Source: Bacillus sp. THAF10 (GTDB lineage Bacteria; Bacillota; Bacilli; Bacillales; Bacillaceae_I). From it: a stretch of DNA of 64,000 nucleotides. Position 1 is the first letter of the stretch; each line of letters begins with the position of its first letter. Shown piece after piece: positions 1 to 8,867 of the stretch. The position numbers were made by a program, and so were the translations under genes. The stretch covers positions 2,026,001-2,090,000 of the forward strand of contig NZ_CP045403.1 of NCBI RefSeq assembly GCF_009363695.1, written 5' to 3'. The notes below the pieces were generated by a model that saw nothing but the letters and a program-made list of their open reading frames with translations, did no database searches and was not told the origin of the DNA.

Positions 1-150
1 TACTGTATCAAAATAGTAATTGTATGGCGGACCGCTATTGACCATTCTTCCGTTTAAAAGCAAATACTCGGTGCTGCCGAACTTCTTCATGTGAAAAATT
101 TCTGCTTGTAATGCTTTTTTCCATTCTTTTATATGTTGAGAGGTTTTCAA
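1..150 (-). CDS. N-terminal fragment of an unidentified protein (cut by window edge)
   Basis: Fifty open codons run off the left edge. I place the start at a TTG (148-150, read leftward) because an AGAAGGAAG ribosome site lies just upstream and no better start is in frame. The visible residues are soluble and lysine/aromatic-rich (start MKTSQHIKEWKKAL, then a KKFGSTEYLLLNGR stretch). It loosely recalls the N-termini of large Bacillus AAA/superfamily I helicase-like proteins, but that is a recollection without a motif in view, so the function is unknown. Confidence 0.5.
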   Translation of the reverse strand, partial: MKTSQHIKEWKKALQAEIFHMKKFGSTEYLLLNGRMVNSGPPYNYYFDTV

Positions 151-292
151 TTTTTTTCTTCCTTCTAGGTATACAATTTAAGAAAAACTATCGTACCAGC
201 ATTTTATCTTTTAGTCTACTATTTTTGAATGGACGGTTTACGTTTCATCCATCTCAATAATTGGGAAGATAAAAAGTAAGGAGGATGAGAGA

Positions 293-607
293 ATGCTTGC
301 TGTTTACTTAAGTGTCGTGATATTTATTGTCTCCGTTAGTATATTGGTGGTTGCCTATCTTTCTTTCCGAAAGAAATCCGAACCGACTTTTCAAGCATTA
401 AATACAATGAATGAACGGATTACGGAAGAAAAAGAGGCGATTCAATTACAGATGGAAAAAATGAAGGAAAAACAAACGAACTTAAAAAATGATTTAGACT
501 GGAAGAAATCAGTATTTCAGTTCACGCTAGGAGAACTGAAAAAATTGCCATATTCGTTTAAAAGCTCTACTAGAAAAAAGCACACACAATATGATCGAAG
601 CATGTAA
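293..607 (+). CDS. small membrane-anchored coiled-coil protein, unknown function
   Basis: The product has 104 residues. It starts at an ATG preceded by AAGGAGGATGAGAGA, a near-perfect ribosome site. Residues 3-25 form one hydrophobic transmembrane segment with a short external N-terminus and a basic RKK stop-transfer. Residues 38-72 are charged, heptad-like helix rich in Glu, Lys and Gln, followed by a basic tail. That architecture (single anchor plus cytoplasmic coiled coil) gives no specific function and I recognise no family. The stop codon runs into a strong terminator shared with the convergent BrkB-like gene. Confidence 0.7.
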   Translation: MLAVYLSVVIFIVSVSILVVAYLSFRKKSEPTFQALNTMNERITEEKEAIQLQMEKMKEKQTNLKNDLDWKKSVFQFTLGELKKLPYSFKSSTRKKHTQYDRSM

Positions 608-645
608 AAAGCACCGAATCCACTTTCTGATTCGGTGCTTTTCTT
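607..645. terminator. bidirectional terminator
   Basis: A 14-bp perfect stem (607-620 with 629-642, core GCACCGAATC/GATTCGGTGC) with an 8-base loop is flanked by A- and T-runs. It separates the convergent small membrane protein gene and the BrkB-like gene. Confidence 0.85.
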
Positions 646-1501
646 ATAATGCAGTAAACGTTTCATCTTTATAGTGTGGTGGCCTCGTTAGCCTGTCTTT
701 ATGATAGATAGCGTTAATCTCCCCACCGATAACAAGGGCAAGGCCCGTTAAAAATAACCATAGCATTAAAATTATAACACCACCAAGGCTTCCATACGTT
801 GCGGAATAGTTTCCAAAATTGCTGATGTAAAAGGAAAAACCTAACGATACCGTCTGCCATATAATGGTTGCAACTAGAGCTCCAGGTAGTAACTCTTTTA
901 TGGTCTTATTAATATTAGGTGCGATTCGATATAAAAGTGTAATGATGGTGAAAATAACAATAAATGCGATAATCCATCTGAATACATTCAACAAAATGGA
1001 GGTGTATTCTTCTAAAAATAACATGGAATCTAGTCGTTTTATGATAATGCCTCCAAAAACAGGAAGGAAAAAAGCAATGAGAAAGGCAAAAATCAATCCA
1101 ATAGTAAGCCCAATGGATAGCAGCCTAACTAGATAAAATGGCCTTGTTTCTTCGACATTAAATGCTTGATTCATTGCACCTATAAAAGCATTAATTCCAT
1201 TGGATGCTGACCAAATTGTCCCGAGGATTCCAACAGTCAGGAGTCCTCCATTAGGTTTGTTTAAAAATTCATCAATGTTTTGCTCAAAAACAGCTACTGT
1301 TTCTGAAGGCATCATCGTTTGGAGGAATTCAATCGCCTTTTGTGGATCAATATTTAAGTAAGGCATTAAGGATAGCCCTAATACTAATAATGGAAAAAGA
1401 GAGAGCATGTAATAATATGCTTGTTCTGCTGCAAGGCCTGTTGCTCTGTCCTCCTCCATTTCCCGCCAAAGCCTCTTTAAAAAAATAACAAATCTTTTCA
1501 T
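644..1501 (-). CDS. YihY/virulence factor BrkB family membrane protein
   Basis: The protein has 285 residues with about six transmembrane segments and matches the YihY/BrkB family, once mis-annotated as RNase BN. Family landmarks are visible: an N-terminal amphipathic stretch ending DRATGLAAEQAYYYMLSLFP, the GILGTIWSASNGINAFIGAMNQAFNVEETRPF region and a C-terminal GGEINA element. The ATG at 1501 has GAGAGGAGGAG upstream. The cellular role of the family is unsettled; a transport or envelope role is inferred only from topology. It lies 24 bases downstream of the DDAH-like gene on the same strand, so the two may be co-transcribed. Confidence 0.85.
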   Translation of the reverse strand: MKRFVIFLKRLWREMEEDRATGLAAEQAYYYMLSLFPLLVLGLSLMPYLNIDPQKAIEFLQTMMPSETVAVFEQNIDEFLNKPNGGLLTVGILGTIWSASNGINAFIGAMNQAFNVEETRPFYLVRLLSIGLTIGLIFAFLIAFFLPVFGGIIIKRLDSMLFLEEYTSILLNVFRWIIAFIVIFTIITLLYRIAPNINKTIKELLPGALVATIIWQTVSLGFSFYISNFGNYSATYGSLGGVIILMLWLFLTGLALVIGGEINAIYHKDRLTRPPHYKDETFTAL

Positions 1502-1525
1502 GCCAAGGCTCCTCCTCTCTTCTCT

Positions 1526-2389
1526 TTACCCTCTTGCTAAAGGCATGGAACAGCACCGAAATGATCCGCCGGATTTTATTATTTCTGATATATCTACTTC
1601 CAGTACTTGATAACCTCGCATTTTCAGCTTTGCATTAATATCTTTATTACATGGTAAGCTGATGACGGTCTTATTTCCAATGGATAAAACATTCGTTCCC
1701 ATCGTAAATTGTTCCTCTTTCGTGACTTCCAGGAGGTGATATCTGTTTGAGAGATAGTCATATTTTTTCTCTCCAATTGCGTCTGGATAAATAATTGCTT
1801 CGTTCTCAGAAATTACATTAAAGACACAATCAAGATGAAGATAGGATTTATCAATAGGGATGGGAATTATCTCATATCCAGGAAGTTCCATCTTTAATGC
1901 GTCAAGACTTTCCATGGTGGTTCTACCACTGATGCCAACATAAATTACGTCGTTATCTATGATCACATCTCCACCCTCCACACTGTTTCCGGTTAGTGGG
2001 GTGAAGGAGATGTTCTCCTTTGTTAACCATCCTTTAAGAATCTCTTCCTCTCCAGATCTAATCTCACTGCCCATATGTGAAACAAAGACCTTTTCCCCTA
2101 ATGTGAAGCCTATATCTCGCGTAAAGACCTGCTCTGGAAAGTGTTCAGCTGGAGGTAAGCTGTAAACTTCAATTCCTTGAGCAATCATGGTATCTACGAA
2201 TTTTCGATGCTGCTTTGTTGCGAGCGTTTCGTCAATGTTTTCTTCAGCAAAATGCTTTTGTGTTTCATTGATAATTTCATCAATTTTCATATGTAAGGGT
2301 GGGCAAACAAGCACTTTTTTTAATTCATTGTACTCATTTTTACAAGTGTTTTTCACTGAAAACGTCTCCTGTTCAAGATTAAGGCTCAC
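1526..2389 (-). CDS. dimethylarginine dimethylaminohydrolase/amidinotransferase-family hydrolase (YkgA-like)
   Basis: The 287-residue protein belongs to the guanidino-group-modifying superfamily (DDAH, arginine deiminase, amidinotransferase). Visible landmarks are the FTRD aspartate motif near residue 94, EGGDV near 138, the HLDCVF catalytic histidine near 186 and a C-terminal SFRCCSMPL containing the expected nucleophilic cysteine. The start is GTG, chosen because GGAGG lies 8 bases upstream. B. subtilis YkgA is the closest protein I recall. The true substrate (methylarginine, arginine or another guanidine) cannot be told from sequence; the nearby arginine cluster makes arginine chemistry attractive but is only context. 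Confidence 0.8.
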   Translation of the reverse strand: MSLNLEQETFSVKNTCKNEYNELKKVLVCPPLHMKIDEIINETQKHFAEENIDETLATKQHRKFVDTMIAQGIEVYSLPPAEHFPEQVFTRDIGFTLGEKVFVSHMGSEIRSGEEEILKGWLTKENISFTPLTGNSVEGGDVIIDNDVIYVGISGRTTMESLDALKMELPGYEIIPIPIDKSYLHLDCVFNVISENEAIIYPDAIGEKKYDYLSNRYHLLEVTKEEQFTMGTNVLSIGNKTVISLPCNKDINAKLKMRGYQVLEVDISEIIKSGGSFRCCSMPLARG

Positions 2390-2462
2390 GTATCTTTCCT
2401 CCGTTCAACTTTATTTGTCTTAAGATACATTCCCAATTCTAAAGGTTGTTTAAACATGATAG

Positions 2463-2503
2463 AAAAAAAAGCAAATCTAACGGTTACATTAAATTTGCTT
2501 TTC
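2463..2503 (-). terminator. terminator of the CAP lipoprotein gene
   Basis: Read leftward, the stem AAAAGCAAATTTAA pairs with TTAGATTTGCTTTT and is followed by a run of eight T. It lies just downstream of the CAP-domain lipoprotein gene. Confidence 0.75.
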
Positions 2504-2515
2504 ATTAGTATTAAC

Positions 2516-3331
2516 TTATTTTCCAATAAACATTTGTGTCCAATAGTTTCCTTCTTCTACGTATCCTACACCAATATGCGTGAATTGGCCATTTAAGATG
2601 TTCTTTCTATGTCCTTCACTATTCATCCAAGCTTGAACTACTTCCTCAGGTGAACGTTGTCCCATTGCAATGTTTTCCCCTGCTGTTCTGTAGGATATTC
2701 CATAGTCACGCATCATATCAAATGGAGATCCGTGGTTTGGGCTTGTATGTGAAAAATAATTATTTTGCTGCATATCCTTAGATTTATCACGTGCTACATT
2801 GCTTAGGGATGCATCTGCTTTCAAATCAGATAAACCATTTTTTCTGCGTTCTGCATTGGTCAATTCAATGACCTTCATTTCTGTTTCAGAAATTCCTTCT
2901 GTAGACTCTTGGGCCTGTTTATTGGTATCCCCTTCAGCTTGTTCTTGCTGAGGCTGATTTTCAGGAGCTGCTTCTTGCCCACCACCAGGCTGTTGCCCTT
3001 GAGGTACTTCCTGCTGAAACTTATAGATATCAAAAGGTCCTTTGTGCGCAAAGTTCTCAAAATGAGGGAATTTTTCACTTGGAATGGTCGTGCTAAAAGA
3101 GTTCTGGTCAATTGTTAAATAACCATGATTCATTTCTTGAATTTCAGCGTGTTGTCCTTCATGGCCACCTTGAGCGTTGTTGTACCCTACTCTCGTAATT
3201 CCAGTATCTCTATCATCAAATGCTGTATTGTTATTGTTCAAATCATTTTGAGCGTCATTAGGATTATTACAAGCAACAAGCAACAATAGAGAAAGGGTAA
3301 ATATGATTGTAAATTGTAATGCTTTTTTCAT
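2516..3331 (-). CDS. CAP-domain (YkwD-like) lipoprotein
   Basis: I start this 271-residue protein at the internal ATG at 3331, which has AAGGAGATG 5 bases upstream; the longer open frame to 3385 lacks a ribosome site. The N-terminus is a lipoprotein signal (MKKALQFTIIFTLSLLLLVAC) whose lipobox cysteine is followed by an Asn-rich spacer. A Gln/Glu/Pro-rich low-complexity linker precedes a C-terminal CAP/SCP domain of about 115 residues (ELTNAERRKNGL, GENIAMG, AWMNSEGHRKNIL, HIGVGYVEEGNYWTQMFIGK). CAP proteins act outside the cell; in Bacillus their activity is not established. A secreted paralogue with a nearly identical C-terminus lies at 53082-53870. Confidence 0.88.
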   Translation of the reverse strand: MKKALQFTIIFTLSLLLLVACNNPNDAQNDLNNNNTAFDDRDTGITRVGYNNAQGGHEGQHAEIQEMNHGYLTIDQNSFSTTIPSEKFPHFENFAHKGPFDIYKFQQEVPQGQQPGGGQEAAPENQPQQEQAEGDTNKQAQESTEGISETEMKVIELTNAERRKNGLSDLKADASLSNVARDKSKDMQQNNYFSHTSPNHGSPFDMMRDYGISYRTAGENIAMGQRSPEEVVQAWMNSEGHRKNILNGQFTHIGVGYVEEGNYWTQMFIGK

Positions 3332-3415
3332 GTTACATCTCCTTTTCTTGTTTTGATACCCCTTTAGTTTTGCTTTAAATTTCAAAACTATAATTGGTAA
3401 AAAACAAGAAAAAAT

Positions 3416-3593
3416 GAGATTTTTGGAAGGCTTTTTTCAAAAAAGTTTGTTGCTATTTACCAGGAAAAAATGAGCTTTTAGAGCTTATCAAATCTTTTAG
3501 CAAAGAAAATTGCCTCATCTTTCATACTTCTTTCACGAAATGAGCACGACAGAAATGTTGATTTCGGGTCAACCAAGTTTACGAAAACAGCGT
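3416..3593 (+). repeat. interspersed intergenic repeat, copy 1
   Basis: This gene-free stretch shares clear similarity with the reverse complement of 46185-46385. Shared blocks include TTGTTGCTAT, ACCAGGAAAAA, AAGAAAA-TTG and GAGCACGACAG in the same order and roughly the same spacing. No open frame or transposase is present, so it looks like a non-coding interspersed element of about 170 bp. Nothing else recognisable lies between 3332 and 3605. Confidence 0.65.
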
Positions 3594-3605
3594 TTAGGAA
3601 AGGGA

Positions 3606-4565
3606 TTACTGGTGTCCCAGTAATTGTTCTAAAGTATATTGAATGTTAAGTCCATCTTTAAAGTTGACAAGGTGGGCGTCTTCCCCGTTTAAACTTTTGA
3701 CAAACTCTTGAATCAAATCAAATTTTGCTGGTGCTAAATGTGCTTCATCCACAATGGTCCAGGCTTCTCCTTTTGCTGCCGTTTTAACGGTGCGCCAGTT
3801 TTCCAATCGAAAGCTTTTCTCTGTACCATGGATAGTGAAAGCAATTTCCTCTTTTTCTGCCTGCCCACTCATACCATCAACTAATACTTTCCTGCCGTTT
3901 TCAAGCTCCAAAATAGCTAAAACGCCTTCTTCACAAACATTTGGATCATCAGGGAATTCAACAGAGGTAATGACCCTTTTGACATCTCCAAAAAAATGCA
4001 TGATTAGGTGCAAGTAATGAGGCGAGATCTCTCGAATAAAGCCACCTTGTAATCGCGAAGAAATCCAGCTTGTTTTTTGCCAAGGTCGGGGCCATTCTGG
4101 GAAATGCATTTTTAGCGTAATTCTTTTTAGCTCACCAAATGCTTCATCTGTCATCATTTTATTAATTGTTGCAAATGCTTTTTCATAAGCCATTGGAAAA
4201 TGGATGCCGTTCACTAAGTTCTTTTCCTGCACAACACTAAGCATTTGCTCCGCTTCTTCTATAGAATTTGCTAAAGGCTTTTCGCAAAGAATATGTAGAT
4301 CATGCTGTGCAGCAGCCATTACTACAGGGTGATGATATGCAGGAGGAACTGCAATATAGACGAAATCTAGTTCTTCCTTGCTGAACATCTCCTGGTAATT
4401 AGTATATACGTTCACATTTTTCATTATTTTTGCTGTATTGTTTAATATCTCAAGATTTGTGTCACACAATGATGCGATTTGAATATTCGTACTATTTTGG
4501 AATTGTGAAATTAATCGCTGACCGACGACACCAAGGCCAACAATCCCCACTTTATATGTATGCAT
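3606..4565 (-). CDS. Gfo/Idh/MocA family NAD(P)-dependent oxidoreductase
   Basis: The 319-residue protein has an N-terminal Rossmann fold (VGIVGLGVVGQRL at residues 6-18) and the family signature CEKPLANS near residue 93, followed by the alpha/beta substrate domain. Members oxidise or reduce sugars, inositols and related polyols; the substrate here is not deducible. The ATG at 4565 follows AAAGGGAGAAG. It is 55 bases downstream of the PfpI-like gene on the same strand. It is a distant paralogue of the oxidoreductase at 17736-18719. Confidence 0.85.
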   Translation of the reverse strand: MHTYKVGIVGLGVVGQRLISQFQNSTNIQIASLCDTNLEILNNTAKIMKNVNVYTNYQEMFSKEELDFVYIAVPPAYHHPVVMAAAQHDLHILCEKPLANSIEEAEQMLSVVQEKNLVNGIHFPMAYEKAFATINKMMTDEAFGELKRITLKMHFPEWPRPWQKTSWISSRLQGGFIREISPHYLHLIMHFFGDVKRVITSVEFPDDPNVCEEGVLAILELENGRKVLVDGMSGQAEKEEIAFTIHGTEKSFRLENWRTVKTAAKGEAWTIVDEAHLAPAKFDLIQEFVKSLNGEDAHLVNFKDGLNIQYTLEQLLGHQ

Positions 4566-4586
4566 ATTGTTTCTTCTCCCTTTTAA

Positions 4587-4609
4587 GGACAGCCCAGTTC
4601 GAGCTGTCC
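4587..4609 (-). terminator. weak hairpin between pfpI-like and oxidoreductase genes
   Basis: GGACAGC pairs with GCTGTCC around a 9-base loop in the gap between the two genes. It lacks a proper T-run, so it could be an attenuating or processing hairpin instead of a full terminator. Confidence 0.35.
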
Positions 4610-4620
4610 CATTCTCTGTT

Positions 4621-5148
4621 TTAGTTGTTTTGTGTTAGAACATTTATGAACTCGCGCATATAGTCAGGAAGATCTGGTGGGCGACGACTGGAAACAATAT
4701 TTCCATCCACAACTACGGCTTCATTCACCCATTCTGCACCTGCATTCATCATATCATCCTTAATTCCTGGGGTGCTTGTGACTTTTTTACCTTTCAGAAT
4801 GTTAGCGGATATCAATACCCATCCCGCATGGCATATTTGTCCAATCGGTTTATTATCTTCATTCATTTGCTGAATTAAATGTAAGACATCGTCATATCTT
4901 CTTAGTTTGTCAGGTGACCAGCCACCTGGAACTAAAACTGCATCAAAATTACCTGGATCGGCATCGTGAAAGGATATGTCTGACTCAATCGGAACTCCAT
5001 ATTTTCCTGTATACGTTGTGTTGGGTTTTTCTCCTGCAATTACTACTTCTGCCCCTTCTTCTCTAAGTCGTAAAACAGGATACCATAGCTCCAAGTCTTC
5101 AAAATCATCACTTACTAGCTGAATCACTCTTATATTTTGCAGTTTCAC
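4621..5148 (-). CDS. DJ-1/PfpI family (type 1 glutamine amidotransferase-like) protein
   Basis: The 175-residue protein has the DJ-1/PfpI fold: a VPGGWSPDKLRR loop near residue 75 and the nucleophile elbow QICHAGW with a Cys-His pair near residue 105. Relatives such as B. subtilis YfkM (Gsp18) are stress proteins; reported activities in the family include protease, glyoxalase and deglycase. The start is GTG at 5148, supported by AAGGAGG with a 7-base spacer. A 9-bp inverted repeat abuts the ribosome site. It lies downstream of argH on the same strand without a convincing terminator, so read-through from argGH is possible. Confidence 0.85.
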   Translation of the reverse strand: MKLQNIRVIQLVSDDFEDLELWYPVLRLREEGAEVVIAGEKPNTTYTGKYGVPIESDISFHDADPGNFDAVLVPGGWSPDKLRRYDDVLHLIQQMNEDNKPIGQICHAGWVLISANILKGKKVTSTPGIKDDMMNAGAEWVNEAVVVDGNIVSSRRPPDLPDYMREFINVLTQNN

Positions 5149-5160
5149 AAAAAAACCTCC

Positions 5161-5187
5161 TTCACAATGTTATAGGTTCATTGTGAA
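5161..5187 (-). promoter_or_regulatory. inverted repeat abutting the pfpI-like ribosome site
   Basis: TTCACAATG (5161-5169) and CATTGTGAA (5179-5187) form a perfect 9-bp inverted repeat with a 9-base spacer. Read leftward it sits after argH and overlaps the ribosome site of the pfpI-like gene by two bases; a run of seven T follows that site. It could be a weak terminator, a translation-modulating hairpin or a repressor operator. Confidence 0.45.
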
Positions 5188-5220
5188 CGAGGGAAGTATC
5201 TTTTGCAAATAGGTTGCAAT

Positions 5221-6597
5221 TCATTTTGAAAGAAATGTTTCGGCAAGTTCCATTTGTTTTTCTACTTGAGCAAATGACGTCCCGCCCTCACTCATTCTAG
5301 CCTCCACTACTTGTTTAGGTTGAAGCACTTGATAGATCTCCTCGTTAAATAAAGGAGAGAATTGTTGGTACTCCTCTAAGTTAAGGTCCAAAAGAAATTT
5401 CTGTTGATTTATCGCATGCAAGACAATTTTCCCAATGATTTCATGTGCTTGTCTAAAGGGCAGCCCCTTTGTAACAAGATAATCTGCAATATCGGTTGCA
5501 TTGGAAAAATCCTGTGACACCGCCTTGTACATATTGCCTTGATTGACAGTCATTGTTTCAATCATTGGAGCGAGCAATCTTAAGGTACCATCAAGTGTCT
5601 TAACAGTATCAAACATGCCTTCCTTATCTTCTTGCATGTCTTTATTGTAGGCAAGAGGCAGACCTTTTAAGACAGTAAGTAAACCAATCAAATTCCCATA
5701 AACTCTTCCTGTTTTTGCCCGAAAAAGCTCAGGAACATCTGGATTTTTCTTTTGCGGCATAATGCTTGATCCAGTGCAAAACGAGTCATCTAGCTCAACA
5801 AAGTTAAACTCATGACTAGACCATGTTACGAGTTCTTCCGATAATCTGGATACATGTGTCATGATAAGCGATGCATGTGATAAAAATTCGACGATGAAAT
5901 CTCTGTCACTCACCGCGTCCATACTATTGGGATATACTTTATCAAAACCTAACAACATTGCCGTTTGTTGTCTGTCGATAGGAAAAGGTGTCCCAGCCAA
6001 TGCACCAGCACCTAGAGGCGACCATCCGATTCTTTTTAAGCTGTCTTGCAGGCGTTCCTTATCACGTTCTAGCATCCAAAAATATGCTAAAAGATGATGT
6101 GCAAAGGACACAGGCTGTGCACGCTGAAGATGCGTATAACCAGGTAGGATGGTGTAAACATTTTCTTTGGCTTTTTTTAGAATGGCATGTTGAACGGACT
6201 CTAGAAGTTCAATTAAGGTATTTGTTTTCTTTTTCAAGTAAAGATGCATATCAGTAGCAACCTGATCATTGCGGCTTCGTCCTGTATGAAGCTTCCCCCC
6301 TACAGGTCCAATCTCATCAATGAGCATTTTTTCAATATTCATGTGGATGTCTTCATGGGAAACCGAGAACTCTACATCTCCTGATAGTATCTTCTGTTCA
6401 ATAGTTGAGAGTCCAGATTTAATGGTGTCAACATCTTCTAAAGGAATGATTCCAGTGTCTCCAAGCATTTGCACATGGGCAAGGCTCCCTTGAATATCTT
6501 CTAGGGCAAGTTCTTTATCAAATTCAATGCTGGCTGTGAATTCTTCAACTAGCTTATCCGTTGCTTTCGTAAATCTTCCGCCCCATAATTTCGTCAT
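5221..6597 (-). CDS. argH: argininosuccinate lyase
   Basis: The last step of arginine synthesis: argininosuccinate is split to arginine and fumarate in the cytoplasm. The 458-residue length is normal for the family. The fumarase/aspartase-superfamily signature [12 protein letters not shown] is present near residue 277, and the N-terminal MTKLWGGRF and HTGRSRNDQ motifs are typical. The ATG follows AGGAGGGAG. It begins 15 bases after argG, so argGH form one unit, downstream of two ARG boxes. Confidence 0.97.
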   Translation of the reverse strand: MTKLWGGRFTKATDKLVEEFTASIEFDKELALEDIQGSLAHVQMLGDTGIIPLEDVDTIKSGLSTIEQKILSGDVEFSVSHEDIHMNIEKMLIDEIGPVGGKLHTGRSRNDQVATDMHLYLKKKTNTLIELLESVQHAILKKAKENVYTILPGYTHLQRAQPVSFAHHLLAYFWMLERDKERLQDSLKRIGWSPLGAGALAGTPFPIDRQQTAMLLGFDKVYPNSMDAVSDRDFIVEFLSHASLIMTHVSRLSEELVTWSSHEFNFVELDDSFCTGSSIMPQKKNPDVPELFRAKTGRVYGNLIGLLTVLKGLPLAYNKDMQEDKEGMFDTVKTLDGTLRLLAPMIETMTVNQGNMYKAVSQDFSNATDIADYLVTKGLPFRQAHEIIGKIVLHAINQQKFLLDLNLEEYQQFSPLFNEEIYQVLQPKQVVEARMSEGGTSFAQVEKQMELAETFLSK

Positions 6598-6612
6598 CGC
6601 TGCTCCCTCCTA

Positions 6613-7827
6613 TCAAGTAATCGGCATTTTTTGTTTTTTGTGAATATCTGCGTATACCTTTGTTGGTAAGCCCCAGAGCTTAATGAATCCTACTGCTGCC
6701 TGATGGTCAAACATATCACCCTTAGAATAGGTGGCAAGCTCCTCGTTGTAGAGACTATATTGGGACATGCGTCCAACAACAGTGTGATTTCCTTTATAGA
6801 GCTTTACACGGATTTTTCCTGATACACATTGTTGTGTTTCTTCAATAAAAGCACTAAGTGCATGGACAAGTGGGGAATACCATAGACCTTCATATATTGC
6901 TTTTGCCATTTGATCGTCTACCGATGATTTAAATTGTGTTACTTCTCTAGGAAGCGTTAGAAATTCCAGCTCTTTATGTGCTTGTATTAAGATAAGGGCT
7001 CCTGGATTTTCATATACTTCACGGGATTTTATTCCTACAAGACGATTTTCAATATGATCAATTCGTCCCACACCATGCTTTCCACCAAGAAGGTTTAATT
7101 CTTCAATTAAATCGACAAGTCCCATCTGCTTATCATTTAGGGCAACAGGTATCCCTTTCTCAAACGATATTTCCACATATTCTGCTTCATCTGGCGTTAA
7201 TTCAATAGGATTTGTCCACGCAAAGGCAGCTTCAGGTGGTTCATTCCAGGGATTTTCAAGAACTCCAGCCTCACATGCTCTTCCCCAAATATTGGCATCT
7301 ATGGAAAACGGATTATCCAAATTTACAGGAATAGGAATGTTATGTTTTACCGCATATTCAATCTCTTCATCACGAGTCATTCCCCATTCACGAACAGGAG
7401 CAATGACCTTCAAGTTAGGATTTAACGCCTGAATGGACACTTCAAAGCGCACTTGATCATTTCCTTTCCCTGTGCAGCCATGAGCAACGGCAACCGCTCC
7501 TTCTTGCTCTGCCACTTCCACAAGCAACTTAGAAATTAAGGGTCGGGATAGGGCAGAGGAAAGCGGGTATTTCCCTTCATACATTGCGTTTGATTTTAAT
7601 GCGGGAGCGATAAAACCATCTGCAAGCAGTTGCTTAGCATCAACCATAATTGCCTTGATGGCACCGACATCCAATGCTTTTTGTCTAATGGACTCTAAAT
7701 CCTTTCCTTCCCCCACATCCAAACCAAGTGCGATAACATCGTAGCCATATTTCTCTTGTAGCCATTTTACGGAAACAGAAGTATCTAAACCTCCGGAATA
7801 TGCTAATACTACTTTTTCTTTTGCCAT
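6613..7827 (-). CDS. argG: argininosuccinate synthase
   Basis: It joins citrulline and aspartate with ATP to make argininosuccinate. The 404-residue protein carries the N-type ATP pyrophosphatase P-loop [10 protein letters not shown] at residues 9-18, and [13 protein letters not shown] near residue 117. The ATG follows AAAGGGTG. It lies 68 bases downstream of argF; the gap holds two ARG boxes, so argGH can be repressed separately from, or together with, the argC-argF operon. Confidence 0.97.
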   Translation of the reverse strand: MAKEKVVLAYSGGLDTSVSVKWLQEKYGYDVIALGLDVGEGKDLESIRQKALDVGAIKAIMVDAKQLLADGFIAPALKSNAMYEGKYPLSSALSRPLISKLLVEVAEQEGAVAVAHGCTGKGNDQVRFEVSIQALNPNLKVIAPVREWGMTRDEEIEYAVKHNIPIPVNLDNPFSIDANIWGRACEAGVLENPWNEPPEAAFAWTNPIELTPDEAEYVEISFEKGIPVALNDKQMGLVDLIEELNLLGGKHGVGRIDHIENRLVGIKSREVYENPGALILIQAHKELEFLTLPREVTQFKSSVDDQMAKAIYEGLWYSPLVHALSAFIEETQQCVSGKIRVKLYKGNHTVVGRMSQYSLYNEELATYSKGDMFDHQAAVGFIKLWGLPTKVYADIHKKQKMPIT

Positions 7828-7843
7828 TTTGAAACACCCTTTC

Positions 7844-7880
7844 TGGTATAAAAATATGATTTGTTGTATTTTTATACATT
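7844..7880 (-). promoter_or_regulatory. tandem ARG boxes upstream of argG (ArgR/AhrC operator)
   Basis: Read leftward, ATGTATAAAAATACA (around 7865-7879) is a near match to the Bacillus ARG box ATGAATAAAAATTCA. A second element, TCATATTTTTATACCA (7844-7859), is centred about 20 bp away, as expected for a hexameric arginine repressor touching one helix face. The ribosome site and start of argG follow directly. A TTTACA hexamer just upstream could be the -35, placing the operator over the promoter. Confidence 0.75.
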
Positions 7881-7895
7881 TCTCTGTAAAAAAAT

Positions 7896-8867
7896 TTAGC
7901 TTCCCATTAATGCTTTTAATATTGCTTTTTGAGTATGAAGACGATTTTCCGCTTCATCAAAAACGACCGAATGAGGACCATCCAGTATCTCTGAGGTTAC
8001 CTCTTCTCCACGATGCGCAGGCAAACAATGTAAAAAAATAAAATCATTCTTCGCAAAGCTACATATATCAGAATTAACTTGATACGGTTTAAATATAGAG
8101 AGTCTAGCCTTTGTTTCTTCTTCCTGACCCATACTGGTCCATACATCTGTCACAACAACATCGGCATCTTTTATCATCTCTTCTGGAGAGCTTGAGATTT
8201 GAATGGATGCGCCAGATCGTTTAGCTTCTTGTTCTGCTTTCGTTACAAGCTCTTGGTTAGGTTGATATTCGTTTGGGCAAGCAATAGTAATATTCATGCC
8301 TGTTTTTACCGCACCTTCTATTAATGAGTGGCACATATTATTATTTGCATCTCCAAGGTAACATAGCTTTAAGCCTTTTAACTTGCCCTTCTTTTCTTTA
8401 ATGGTTAAGAGATCGGCAAGTACTTGAGCTGGATGATGTAAGTCTGTGAGTCCATTAATTACAGGAACGGTTGATTCTGTAGCAAATTCCTCAAGGATGT
8501 TGTGCCCAAAGGTTCGAATCATCATTCCGTCAACATATCTTGATAAAACCTTAGCGGTATCTCCTGGTGTTTCTCCTCTTCCAAGTTGAATATCGTTGGA
8601 GCTAAGGAAAATGGCATTTCCACCTAGTTGAAGCATTCCTACCTCAAATGAAACTCTAGTTCGAGTGGAGGATTTTTCAAAAAGCATCGCAAGCACCTTC
8701 CCCTTTAAGTAAGGATGAGGGATGCCTTCTTTTTGTAAGTGTTTTAGATTACTAGCTTCTTCAAGTAAAAAATGCAAGTCATCTGCTGTTAAAGAGCCTA
8801 AGGTTAGAAAATGTGATTGGCTCATTCTATATGTTTTTTCATTTTCCCATCTTAGTACACTTTGCAT
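7896..8867 (-). CDS. argF: ornithine carbamoyltransferase
   Basis: It transfers the carbamoyl group to ornithine to give citrulline. The 323-residue protein has the carbamoyl-phosphate motif [13 protein letters not shown] near residue 63 and the ornithine-site motif [11 protein letters not shown] near residue 276. I keep the start at 8867, inside the carB tail, because AGAGAGG lies about 10 bases upstream, whereas the internal Met (8825) that would match typical N-termini has no ribosome site. It is the last gene of the argC operon. No clear terminator separates it from argG. Confidence 0.96.
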   Translation of the reverse strand: MQSVLRWENEKTYRMSQSHFLTLGSLTADDLHFLLEEASNLKHLQKEGIPHPYLKGKVLAMLFEKSSTRTRVSFEVGMLQLGGNAIFLSSNDIQLGRGETPGDTAKVLSRYVDGMMIRTFGHNILEEFATESTVPVINGLTDLHHPAQVLADLLTIKEKKGKLKGLKLCYLGDANNNMCHSLIEGAVKTGMNITIACPNEYQPNQELVTKAEQEAKRSGASIQISSSPEEMIKDADVVVTDVWTSMGQEEETKARLSIFKPYQVNSDICSFAKNDFIFLHCLPAHRGEEVTSEILDGPHSVVFDEAENRLHTQKAILKALMGS

